This document shows positions 26,165 through 33,753 of a stretch of DNA of 64,000 bases, in pieces. The position numbers and the translations under genes were made by a program. The stretch's first letter is position 1, and each line of letters opens with the position of its first letter. The notes under the pieces were generated by a model. It was not told where the DNA came from, searched no databases, and saw nothing but the letters and a program-made list of their open reading frames with translations. Source of the DNA: a bacterium (GTDB lineage Bacteria > Hydrothermota > Tepidihabitantia > SM23-42 > JAOAFX01); NCBI GenBank assembly GCA_036382775.1, contig DASVHD010000041.1:57832-121831 (forward strand), in the 5' to 3' direction.

Positions 26165-29100
26165 ATGAAAGGCGTCCTAGTCATCGGTGCGGGCATTGCC
26201 GGTATCCAGGCCGCCCTGGATCTGGCTAATTCCCGATTCCATGTCTATCTGGTTGAATCATCGCCAAATATCGGCGGCCGCATGGCGCAGCTCCATAAGA
26301 TCTTCACATCGATGGACTGCACGGCTTGAATACTCGGTCCTAAGATGATGGATGTCGGGCGACATCCCAATATAACCCTCCTGACAAATTCGGAAGTGGT
26401 GAAGGTTGAAGGTAAAGCGGGCGATTTTTTCGTTGAGGTGCAGACGCATGCCCGTTATGTTAATATCTCGCAGTGCACCGCTTGCGGAGATTGTTCCAAG
26501 GTCTGCCCTATCGTTAAACCCAACGAGTTCGATCTTGGACTGGCGTCACGTAAAGCGATCTTCACGCCTTATAACCAGGCAGTTCCATCCGCATACGTAA
26601 GGGCAAAAGAAGACTGCCTTGGCGACGTACCCATAGCCTGTGGCAAGTGCATCGATGCCTGTAAGAGCAAATGCATCGATTTTGACGAACCGGAGCAGAT
26701 GCTCAGCTTGAACGTGGGCGCGATCGTCGTAAGCACGGGCGTCGAATACTATGACCCGAGAGAGGCAAGCGAATATGGATACACGCGTTTTGAGAATGTC
26801 GTGACCAGCTTTGAACTGGAAAGACTGCTGGACGCTTCCAGTCCCACGCACGGTGAACTGCTAACCTTCAGCACGAAAAAACCGCCCGAGCGCATCGCGA
26901 TGATCCAATGCGTGGGATCGCGCAATATGAAGGCTGACATCAATTATTGCTCCCGTATCTGCTGTATGAATTCGATAAAAGACACGCTGGTCATCAGGGA
27001 ACACTATCCCGACGCCGAAATTATGGTGTTTTATATTGACATCAGGGCGTTCGGCAAGGGATTTGAAGAATTTTATCGCCGCTCGCTTGCGGCCGGCGTC
27101 ATTTACATTAAAGGTAAACCGTCCAAGATCACCGAAAATAAGAAGACCAAGGAGATCATACTATCTTACGAAGACCAGCTGAACGGTGAGATCAAACATG
27201 AAGTGGTCGACATGGCCGTGCTTTCTTCGGCGATGATCCCTAACCAGAGCGCGAGAGCGCTGAGCATGATCCTCGGGATCGAACTGGACCGGGATGGATT
27301 TTTCAAGGAAAAAGATCCGTGCGTCGATCCTCTCGAGTCAACAAAAGAAGGGATCTATCTGTGCGGATGCTCCACAACCCCGAAAGACATTACCGATTCC
27401 ATTGCTGAATCATGCGGCGCTGCGGCGAAAGCGGGCGTTCATATGAGCGATGCGGCGGTTGAGGAGAAAAAAACTGAGATCACAGAGCTCGATCTGTCGG
27501 GATCCCCGCGAATCGGCGTTTTCCTATGTCACTGCGGATTAAACATCAGCGCCGTGGTCTCGATCAATGAACTGCGCGAATACGCATCCAGGCTACCGGA
27601 TGTCGTTATAGTTGACGATTACCTTTTCGCTTGTGCCGAGAGCATGCAGAAGAAGATCCAGGATGCGGTTATCGAGCATAAGCTGAACCGCGTTGTCGTC
27701 GCCGCCTGTACGCCCAAAACGCATGAACCGGTGTTCCAGGAAACCCTGGCAAAGATCGGCTTCAATCCGTACCTTTTCGACATGGCGAACATAAGGAATC
27801 AATGCTCCTGGGTGCACCAAAAAGAGCCCGCGGCCGCCACCGTAAAATCAAAGGAGATCATCAAGATGTCGGCAGCCAGGGTCAGACACCTGCTTCCGCT
27901 GGCGCCGAAGATCCTTAGTGTCCGGCGGGAGGTCCTTGTGGTGGGCGGCGGCATAACCGGCATCCAGGCCGCGATCGACCTGGCAAACCGTGGTTTCAAG
28001 GTTTTTTTGGTCGAAAAACAGCAAGGACTCGGCGGTCGGGCTGGAAACCTCGCCAATGTTTACCCAAGCAACCGGCCTGGCAAAGAACTCATGGAAAAAA
28101 AGATCCGGGAATTATATAATAAGGCAGTAACTGTGCTGACGGGCGTCGAAATAAAGGACGTCCGGGGTTACGTGGGCAATTTTGAAGTGGAACTGGTTCG
28201 TAGCGGCGGGATCGGCGCCCAGGATAATGATTTAGCCGATGAACTCAGAACTTTAGGTGTCGGTTCAATCATCCTTGCCATCGGGGCCGAGCTATTTGAT
28301 CCGATGAAGAAATTCGGTTTTGGCGAATACCCCGGTGTTTTCACGAGCATGCAGCTGGAAGACATGCTGGCGCAGGACAGTGATAAACTAAAGAATATGA
28401 AGAGCGTTGCTATCATACAGTGTGTCGGTTCAAGAGAAGAAAAAGGTAATACCTGGTGTTCGAGATACTGCTGCCAATCCGCTATAAAGCAGGCGATACT
28501 GCTGCGTAATAAAGGAATCGATGTAACGATCTTCCACCGAGGTATCAGGATTTACTCGAAAGGCGCTGAGGTTATGTATCGCAGAGCACGCGAACTTGGG
28601 GTGCTTTTTATCCCTTATTCTGAACTTGCCAGGGGTGAGGTACCTGAAGTTATTAACCAGGATCAGGGTTTGCATGTCGAAATGGATTATAAAGCGCTTA
28701 ATTCAAGGATAATTGTACCGGTTGACGCGGTCATACTCTCAGTTGGCATGGTGCCCAATGCCCGGGAAACCGACCGGCTTTCGGACATCCTGAAGATACC
28801 CAAAGGGCCAGATTCATTTTTCCTTGAACGTCATTCAAAATTCGGACCCGTGGAAACAACGGTGGAAGGCGTATTCCTTGCCGGCTGCTGCCAGTTTCCC
28901 CAGGACATAGGAGATTCTATCTCGCAGGGATCAGCGGCTGCATCAAAAGCGGCCTCCCTGCTGAGCCGCGATGTCATGGTGCTATCACCCATAACTTCGG
29001 TGGTCGATGAACAGTACTGCCGCGGTTGCGGTAAATGCGCGGAAGTATGCGATTTCCACGCCATCTCCGTGGTTGAGAAAGAAATCGGTATTTTCGTCGC

Positions 29101-29227
29101 CCGGGTCAACGAGGCATTATGCAAAGGGTGCGGTACCTGTGTACCCGTCTGCCCTACCGGCGCGATCGATCTCAAGCACTTCCTGGACAAGCAGATAAAG
29201 GCGCAACTTGCGGCGCTGCTTGGATAG
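26165..29227 (+). CDS. hdrA: Tandem HdrA-HdrA fusion, selenoprotein (Sec55 at in-frame UGA)
   Basis: 1020 residues if the UGA at 26327-26329 is read as selenocysteine. Module 1: FAD motif '[12 protein letters not shown]' at residue 6, then 'MDCTAU' and '[14 protein letters not shown]', where other HdrA proteins have Cys at the U position; 4Fe-4S motifs near 103 ('[12 protein letters not shown]') and 158. Module 2 (from about 445) is a complete HdrA with '[12 protein letters not shown]' near 593 but without the Cys/Sec motif. Two [4Fe-4S] motifs (about 952-1005) end the protein. HdrA carries the FAD that splits electrons in heterodisulfide reductase complexes. The open frame continues across UGA with full homology, and a SECIS-like hairpin follows. 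Nine bases separate it from korC. Confidence 0.88.
26327..26367 (+). promoter_or_regulatory. In-frame UGA and SECIS-like hairpin of the first hdrA
   Basis: UGA at 26327-26329. A 7-bp hairpin GGATGTC-GGGC-GACATCC spans 26350-26367, with the loop starting 27 bases after UGA. Bacterial SECIS elements have an apical loop about 16-37 bases downstream with G in its first positions (established); both hold here. The matching stretch of the second hdrA is almost identical, including silent sites. Confidence 0.75.
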
Positions 29228-29272
29228 TCGGATAGTCCCATGGTCGTATAGTCGGATGGTCCAGTGGTCTAA
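29227..29272. repeat. 8-bp-period array, GTC orientation (left of the S23-like gene)
   Basis: GTC occurs at 29227, 29235, 29243, 29251, 29259 and 29267: six units exactly 8 bp apart with variable bases between. It begins at the hdrA stop codon. The complementary GAC orientation appears on the other side of the next gene. Confidence 0.75.
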
Positions 29273-29287
29273 TTGAAAGGAGAAAAA

Positions 29288-29668
29288 ATGAAAATACAAA
29301 GATTTGAAGATCTAAAATACTGGCAAGAAGCACGTAGGCTAAGGAAAATGGTGAGTGAAACAACAAAGAAACCATTAATTAGAAGAGATTATGTATTTTG
29401 TGACCAAATAAGAAGAGCGGCATTGTCAATAATGTCCAATATTGCAGAGGGATTTGAATCAAATACTGATAAAGAGTTTATGAATTTTCTTAATTATGCA
29501 AGACGTTCTTGTGGTGAAGTTAGAAGTCAATTATATGCAACACTCGATGATAACTATGTTGACAAAAGTGAGTTCGATGAGATCTATCATCAATCAGTAA
29601 ATACAGGAAAGTTGATATCGGGCTTCATCTCTTATCTCAGAGGATCATCAAAAAGAGACAAAGAATAG
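29288..29668 (+). CDS. Four-helix-bundle protein (23S rRNA intervening-sequence S23 family)
   Basis: 126 residues from the ATG at 29288 with AAAGGAG upstream. 'FEDLKYWQEARRL', 'DQIRRAALSIMSNIAEGFE', 'EFMNFLNYARRSCGEVRSQLY' and 'KLISGFISYLRG' are the conserved blocks of the S23/IVP family (established). The base composition is clearly richer in A and T than the flanking hdr genes. It lies between hdrA and mvhD, two parts that are fused in the paralogue at 33754-36162, and is bracketed by 8-bp arrays of opposite orientation. This suggests an inserted cassette. Its molecular function is unknown; homologues occur both inside 23S rRNA genes and as free genes. Confidence 0.88.
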   Translation: MKIQRFEDLKYWQEARRLRKMVSETTKKPLIRRDYVFCDQIRRAALSIMSNIAEGFESNTDKEFMNFLNYARRSCGEVRSQLYATLDDNYVDKSEFDEIYHQSVNTGKLISGFISYLRGSSKRDKE

Positions 29669-29767
29669 GACAATGGAATCATCAGGTAATCAGACCATAC
29701 GACGAACAGACAGTGAGACTACGAAACCAGCGGACAATGAGACAATCAGACTATCAGACAATAGAAC
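29669..29767. repeat. 8-bp-period array, GAC orientation (right of the S23-like gene)
   Basis: GAC occurs at 29669, 29693, 29701, 29709, 29717, 29733, 29741, 29749 and 29757, all in one 8-bp phase with a few decayed units between. It is the reverse complement in style of the array at 29227-29272. It lies inside the reading frame of mvhD and supplies its first 30 or so codons. Confidence 0.75.
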
Positions 29768-30185
29768 TGAGTTCGAACCGGTGATCGTCGCATACTGCTG
29801 CAACTGGTGCTCATATCCGGCGGCGGACGGCGCCGGCGTCTCGCGTCTGCAGTATCCGGCCAATATAAAGATCATCAGGGTAATGTGCGGCGGCAGGGTG
29901 ACGCCGGCAATGGTTCTGAAGGCATTCGAACTCGGCGCCGACGGCGTGCTTGTTGCGACCTGCCATTTCGAGGACTGTCATTATATTTTCGGTGCTCGGA
30001 AGGCGGCCGATACGCACAAGATATCCGAGCGGCTGGTCGGCATGCTGGGGATCGAGCCGGTGAGGTTAAGACTCGACTGGATTTCGTCGGCCGAGACGAC
30101 AAAGTTCGCGAAGGTCGCGACGGAATTTACCGAGACCGTGCGAAAATTGGGCCCGAGCCCGGCAAAAAAGACGATCGAACCATGA
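29673..30185 (+). CDS. mvhD: MvhD/FlpD-like [2Fe-2S] electron-transfer subunit with array-encoded N-terminus
   Basis: 170 residues. The conserved domain starts at about residue 36: 'VIVAYCCNWCSYPA', 'MCGGRVTPAMV', 'CHFEDCHY' and 'RLDWISSAE' are the Cys and core motifs of MvhD, which passes electrons between a donor enzyme and HdrA. The residues before that (Thr-, Asp-, Arg-rich) come from the 8-bp repeat array and are not family sequence. The ATG at 29673 has AGGA close by; a GTG at 29781 at the domain edge lacks a ribosome site. The first hdrA lacks this domain, whereas the second carries it fused. Confidence 0.82.
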   Translation: MESSGNQTIRRTDSETTKPADNETIRLSDNRTEFEPVIVAYCCNWCSYPAADGAGVSRLQYPANIKIIRVMCGGRVTPAMVLKAFELGADGVLVATCHFEDCHYIFGARKAADTHKISERLVGMLGIEPVRLRLDWISSAETTKFAKVATEFTETVRKLGPSPAKKTIEP

Positions 30186-30271
30186 AACCATCAGACTATC
30201 AGACCATGCGACCATCAGACTATACGACCATGGGACCATCAGACTATGAGACTATCAGACAATAAGACTAT
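30186..30271. repeat. 8-bp-period array, GAC orientation, before the hdrD-like gene
   Basis: Ten GAC units at 30194, 30202, 30210, 30218, 30226, 30234, 30242, 30250, 30258 and 30266, all exactly 8 bp apart (word nGACYATn). It starts right after the mvhD stop and ends at the ATG at 30272, leaving no ordinary ribosome site. Confidence 0.8.
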
Positions 30272-31423
30272 ATGAATATTTCTGACGCCATAAGATCATC
30301 CCATGCCAACCTCTGTCTTGAGTGTGGAAAATGCACGGGCATCTGCCCCGTATCAAGATTCAATCGGGGGTATTCACCCCGGCTTCTTATCAACAGGTCA
30401 TTGCGCGGCGTCAGCGCCGACCTATTGAAAGACAAAAATATCTGGACTTGCCTTACATGTCAGCTCTGCGACGAGCAGTGCCCGGCAGGCGTAAAATTTG
30501 TCGATCTGATCCAATCGATAAGGCTCGAAGCTCGGAGTATCGGCGAAGAAGCGATCTGTTCACACGGCGGTGCAGCACAATCCATGATGCGCATAATGGC
30601 ATCACCGGATTTGAATCTCCGGCGGCTTGAATGGCTCGATAATTCCCTGAATACCGCCGACTCGGGCGAAATCATGTATTTCGCCGGATGCCTGCCTTAT
30701 TTCGACGTTTTGTTCGGCGACATCGGCGTTTCCGCAACTGCTCAAGCAAAAGCCACGGTGCAACTGCTCAACAAGCTCGGCACCGTTCCGGTGGTCCTGC
30801 CCCAGGAGCGCTGCTGCGGGCATGATCTTCTCTGGCAGGGCGATTTATTGAATTTCAAAAAATTGGCAGCATATAATATCGCATTAGTAAAGCAGTCGGG
30901 GGCTAAAAAAATCGTATTTTCTTGTCCCGAGTGTCTCAGGACATTTAAACTTGATTATCCGAAATATTTTGATGTCAATTTTGAAACTTATCACATATCT
31001 GAAATACTTGATAAAGCAGTGAGCAGCGGCAAATTGAAATTTAAAACGCTCCAGCGATCAGTGACCTACCAGGACCCTTGCCGTTTGGGAAGACATCTGG
31101 GCATTTACGAAGCTCCGCGCCGGGTTCTTTCAGCTATCCCCGGCATCGAATTGAAAGAAATGAAAAAAAACAGAAGCCGCGCGGTCTGCTGCGGGGTGAG
31201 CGCCTGGATGAACTGCTCCGCTTTTTCAAAACAATTGCAGCTGGAGCGCATTAAACAGGCAAAAAACACGGGTGCTGATGAGCTCGTCGTCGCGTGTCCG
31301 AAGTGCGAAATACATTTCACCTGCGCGATGAAAGAATCGCCTGCCGTAGAGCGCAGTGATAATAATATCAGGATCGCCGTCAGGAACTTCGTTTCCCTGA
31401 TCGCCGAATTGATTTGGGAGTGA
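30272..31423 (+). CDS. HdrD-like protein (HdrC-HdrB fusion, two CCG domains)
   Basis: 383 residues. The N-terminal ferredoxin part has 'CLECGKCTGICPV' and 'CLTCQLCDEQCPA'. CCG domain 1 runs from 'YFAGCLPYF' through 'CCGHDLLW' to 'CPECLRTF'. CCG domain 2 runs from 'YQDPCRLG' through 'CCGVSAWMNC' to 'CPKCEIHF'. CCG domains hold the non-cubane clusters that carry out disulfide or related reductions (established for HdrB/HdrD). It resembles HdrD, DsrK or GlpC. In this operon it is a probable extra catalytic or relay subunit of the first HdrA. The start directly abuts an 8-bp array. Confidence 0.85.
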   Translation: MNISDAIRSSHANLCLECGKCTGICPVSRFNRGYSPRLLINRSLRGVSADLLKDKNIWTCLTCQLCDEQCPAGVKFVDLIQSIRLEARSIGEEAICSHGGAAQSMMRIMASPDLNLRRLEWLDNSLNTADSGEIMYFAGCLPYFDVLFGDIGVSATAQAKATVQLLNKLGTVPVVLPQERCCGHDLLWQGDLLNFKKLAAYNIALVKQSGAKKIVFSCPECLRTFKLDYPKYFDVNFETYHISEILDKAVSSGKLKFKTLQRSVTYQDPCRLGRHLGIYEAPRRVLSAIPGIELKEMKKNRSRAVCCGVSAWMNCSAFSKQLQLERIKQAKNTGADELVVACPKCEIHFTCAMKESPAVERSDNNIRIAVRNFVSLIAELIWE

Positions 31424-31458
31424 TTATGACAAGGACTCTGATGAAAACCGAACATTTA

Positions 31459-31602
31459 CGTCCATCTAAAGATGGACGCTACAAACCTCCCGTAGCGTCC
31501 GGATTTATCCGGACGAAGAAAGCGCCGATGAAAATCGAACATTTACGTCCATCTAAAGATGGACGCTACAAACCTCCCGTAGCGTCCGGATTTATCCGGA
31601 CG
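31459..31602. repeat. Tandem 87-bp duplication carrying four REP hairpins
   Basis: Hairpins CGTCCATC-TAAA-GATGGACG at 31459-31478 and 31546-31565, and CGTCCGGAT-TT-ATCCGGACG at 31496-31515 and 31583-31602. Each pair is set 87 bp apart, i.e. 29 codons, so the frame is kept. CTAC follows the first hairpin type and GTAG precedes the second, the REP foot tetranucleotide. The region lies between the hdrD-like stop and the transposase. Confidence 0.85.
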
Positions 31603-31635
31603 ATGACTGGTAAAACAATTAAGCAGGTTAAACTA

Positions 31636-32280
31636 ATGAAAAAAACATTTAAAACCTTCGGAAAAAGCCACGCACCAAGACTGAAAGAAATGGACTATAC
31701 AAAAATGAAATATCCTGCCCACATAATCATCGGAACGTTCAAACGAATGCCAGTCTTTAATGAAAACGAATATGCTGAAATTTTAGAAGGTGAAATTACC
31801 AAGATAAGGATAGACAATGAATCGATTTGTGCTTGGTGCATAATGCCAGATCATTTACACATATTATTCGATCAATCTGAGAAAGGTAACAATATACTAA
31901 GAATGATTAAGCTTATCAAAGGTAGAACTGCTTTCAAGGTCAACCGCCACCATCAAGATAAAATAACACTCTGGCAGGAGAGCTTTTATGACCATATATT
32001 AAGAAAGGAAGAGGAAATAAAGGAAGTGACTTATTATATATTGAATAATCCTGTGAGAAAGCATATCGTGAAAGATTGGCAGGATTATCCGCATTCATGG
32101 TCGAAGTATTTTCCTAAAGATTCTCAGGATCGCGTCCATCTAAAGATGGACGTTACTGCTGTAGTAGAAGAAAAATCTGAGGATGGACTCACAGAAAAAA
32201 AATCTGAAGCGTCCGGATTTATCCGGACGAAAAACAAAATTGAGTGTCCACGTCCATCTAAAGATGGACGCTACTATTAG
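31636..32280 (+). CDS. REP-associated tyrosine transposase (RAYT, Y1/IS200-like)
   Basis: About 214 residues from the ATG at 31636; an in-frame reading continues upstream through the REP repeats to 31414 but that part has no family sequence. The HUH motif is 'MPDHLHILF' near residue 73. The catalytic Tyr region is 'VTYYILNNPVRKHIV', followed by 'YPHSWSKYF'. This family cuts and joins REP DNA at GTAG-footed hairpins (established). Its C-terminal 40 codons run through further REP hairpins. It lies in the same direction as the hdr genes and leaves them intact. Composition is more A+T-rich than its neighbours. Confidence 0.85.
   Translation: MKKTFKTFGKSHAPRLKEMDYTKMKYPAHIIIGTFKRMPVFNENEYAEILEGEITKIRIDNESICAWCIMPDHLHILFDQSEKGNNILRMIKLIKGRTAFKVNRHHQDKITLWQESFYDHILRKEEEIKEVTYYILNNPVRKHIVKDWQDYPHSWSKYFPKDSQDRVHLKMDVTAVVEEKSEDGLTEKKSEASGFIRTKNKIECPRPSKDGRYY
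32133..32274. repeat. REP hairpins within and after the RAYT 3' end
   Basis: Palindromes of the same two types as at 31459-31602: CGTCCATC type at 32133-32152 and 32251-32270, CGTCCGGAT type at 32210-32229. CTAC follows the last one. They are translated as the tail of the transposase reading frame. Confidence 0.8.
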
Positions 32281-32285
32281 AAATT

Positions 32286-32756
32286 ATGGAAAAGAAAAGA
32301 ATAACGGTTAACTTCCGATTTCGCGAAAAACTGAACACGGTTCCTGGCGGCAAGTACCATAATTACTGTTACCAGTGCAGCGCTTGCGTGGCCTCGTGTC
32401 CGGCTGCACGGTTTTCAAAAAATTTCAATCCGAGAGTAATCCTTTTACAAGCCCTCCTTGGGATGGAAGAAGAACTGCTCGGCAAAGAGTCGCCGATATG
32501 GCTTTGCACCAACTGTTACTCCTGCTATGAAAGATGTCCTCAGGATACGAGACCCATCGAGGTCATAATCGCGTTGAAAAATATGGCCGTTCAAAAAGGA
32601 ACGGCACCCGATGCCCTGGCAAAACTTTCGGAAAATATACTCAAGAATGGATTGAGCGTGACCGTCACTTCCGCGGTCAACAGGATCCGTCATGAACTTG
32701 GTCTGCCGGAACTCAAAAAGATCCCGCTGGACGAGTTAAAGGGGATCCTGGAATGA
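32286..32756 (+). CDS. hdrC: Heterodisulfide reductase subunit C-like
   Basis: 156 residues. Two [4Fe-4S] motifs, 'CYQCSACVASCPAARF' and 'CTNCYSCYERCPQ', in the order and spacing of HdrC. 'NPRVILLQALLG' between them is also typical. It relays electrons from HdrA to HdrB. It begins five bases after the transposase stop and is followed within 8 bp by hdrB. Confidence 0.88.
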   Translation: MEKKRITVNFRFREKLNTVPGGKYHNYCYQCSACVASCPAARFSKNFNPRVILLQALLGMEEELLGKESPIWLCTNCYSCYERCPQDTRPIEVIIALKNMAVQKGTAPDALAKLSENILKNGLSVTVTSAVNRIRHELGLPELKKIPLDELKGILE

Positions 32757-32763
32757 GAGCCGC

Positions 32764-33633
32764 ATGAAGGTAGTTCCTTTCTGGGGTTGCATGATGCCGT
32801 TGAAGTACCCGCAGATGGAACTGGCGATCAGAAAAACCATGCCGAATATCGGCATCGAGCTCGTTGACATCGAAGGGTTTACGTGCTGTCCGGATCCCAT
32901 ATATTTTAAAGCAAGGAACAAAATGAACTGGCTGACCATTGCCGCGAGGAATCTCGCGGTCGCAGAAGAAACCGGTTTGCCTCTGATAACGATGTGTTCC
33001 GGGTGCGTGTCGACCTTGAGAGAAGCGCAGCATATCCTTGCCGAGGAAAAAGAGTTGTTCGAAGATGTAAACCGCCGCCTCAAGAAAGTAAACCGCCGGT
33101 ACGAAGGCAAGGTCAGCGTGAAACATGCAACCGTGTTCATCCGGGACGATCTCGGTTTGGATGCGGTAAAAAAATCCGTGAGGATACCGCTCAAGAACAT
33201 CACGGTCGGAATCCACTATGGCTGTCATCTGCTGAAACCGAGTCAAATAATGCACGTTGACGATGCCGATTATCCCGCGATCCTCGATGATTTTGTCAGG
33301 GCGCTGGGGGCTGTCCCGGTGGAACAGAAAGAACGCATGCTCTGCTGTGGCAAAGGCTGTATGGATGATGAACTGCCGTTAGAAATGACCAATGAAATTT
33401 TCGCGGCGATCGAGGAATCGGGCGCCGATTGCATGGGCCTGATATGTCCGACCTGTTTTTCGTCTTTTGACCTGGGTCAGCTGATTATCAGCCGGAAAAA
33501 GGGCAAGGAATATAATATACCGGTCATATACCTGTTCCAGCTGCTGGGACTGGCGCAGGGATTATCGGCCGAAGAAATCGGCTTGCACACGCACCGGGTG
33601 AAGGCGGATAGGGTATTAGAAAAAATCGTCTGA
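32764..33633 (+). CDS. hdrB: Heterodisulfide reductase subunit B-like (two CCG domains)
   Basis: 289 residues. CCG1 spans 'FWGCMMPLKYPQ', 'GFTCCPDP' and 'TMCSGCVSTL'. CCG2 spans 'HYGCHLLKPS', 'MLCCGKGCMDD' and 'LICPTCFSSF'. Both have the full Cys set expected for the two non-cubane [4Fe-4S] clusters of HdrB. In methanogens this subunit reduces CoM-S-S-CoB; in bacteria the substrate is usually unknown and a different disulfide or redox partner must be used here. Its stop codon lies inside the first unit of an 8-bp array. Confidence 0.88.
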   Translation: MKVVPFWGCMMPLKYPQMELAIRKTMPNIGIELVDIEGFTCCPDPIYFKARNKMNWLTIAARNLAVAEETGLPLITMCSGCVSTLREAQHILAEEKELFEDVNRRLKKVNRRYEGKVSVKHATVFIRDDLGLDAVKKSVRIPLKNITVGIHYGCHLLKPSQIMHVDDADYPAILDDFVRALGAVPVEQKERMLCCGKGCMDDELPLEMTNEIFAAIEESGADCMGLICPTCFSSFDLGQLIISRKKGKEYNIPVIYLFQLLGLAQGLSAEEIGLHTHRVKADRVLEKIV

Positions 33634-33735
33634 TGGTCTCATGGTCTTATGGTCGTATGGCCGTATCGCCTTATCGTCGGACAATCCCGACTATCAGACT
33701 ATCCGGCTATAGGACTATATGACAATACGACTAAA
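33628..33735. repeat. 8-bp-period array with inverted halves (GTC then GAC)
   Basis: Left half: GTC or GCC at 33628, 33636, 33644, 33652, 33660, 33668 and 33676. Right half: nGACnATn units from 33680 through 33728. Every unit is 8 bp. The two halves are complementary in style, so the transcript could fold into a long irregular hairpin between hdrB and hdrA. Confidence 0.8.
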
Positions 33736-33753
33736 ATGAAGGGGGTGATTCAA

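Noticed and set aside
26165..29227. Reading the first hdrA as a pseudogene split by a nonsense codon
   Set aside because: The UGA replaces a conserved Cys codon, the frame stays open for 965 codons, the paralogue has UGA at the same place, and a SECIS-like hairpin follows.
31414..31635. Upstream 74 codons as part of the transposase protein
   Set aside because: This stretch is REP repeat and its 87-bp duplication; RAYT family sequence begins around 31636.
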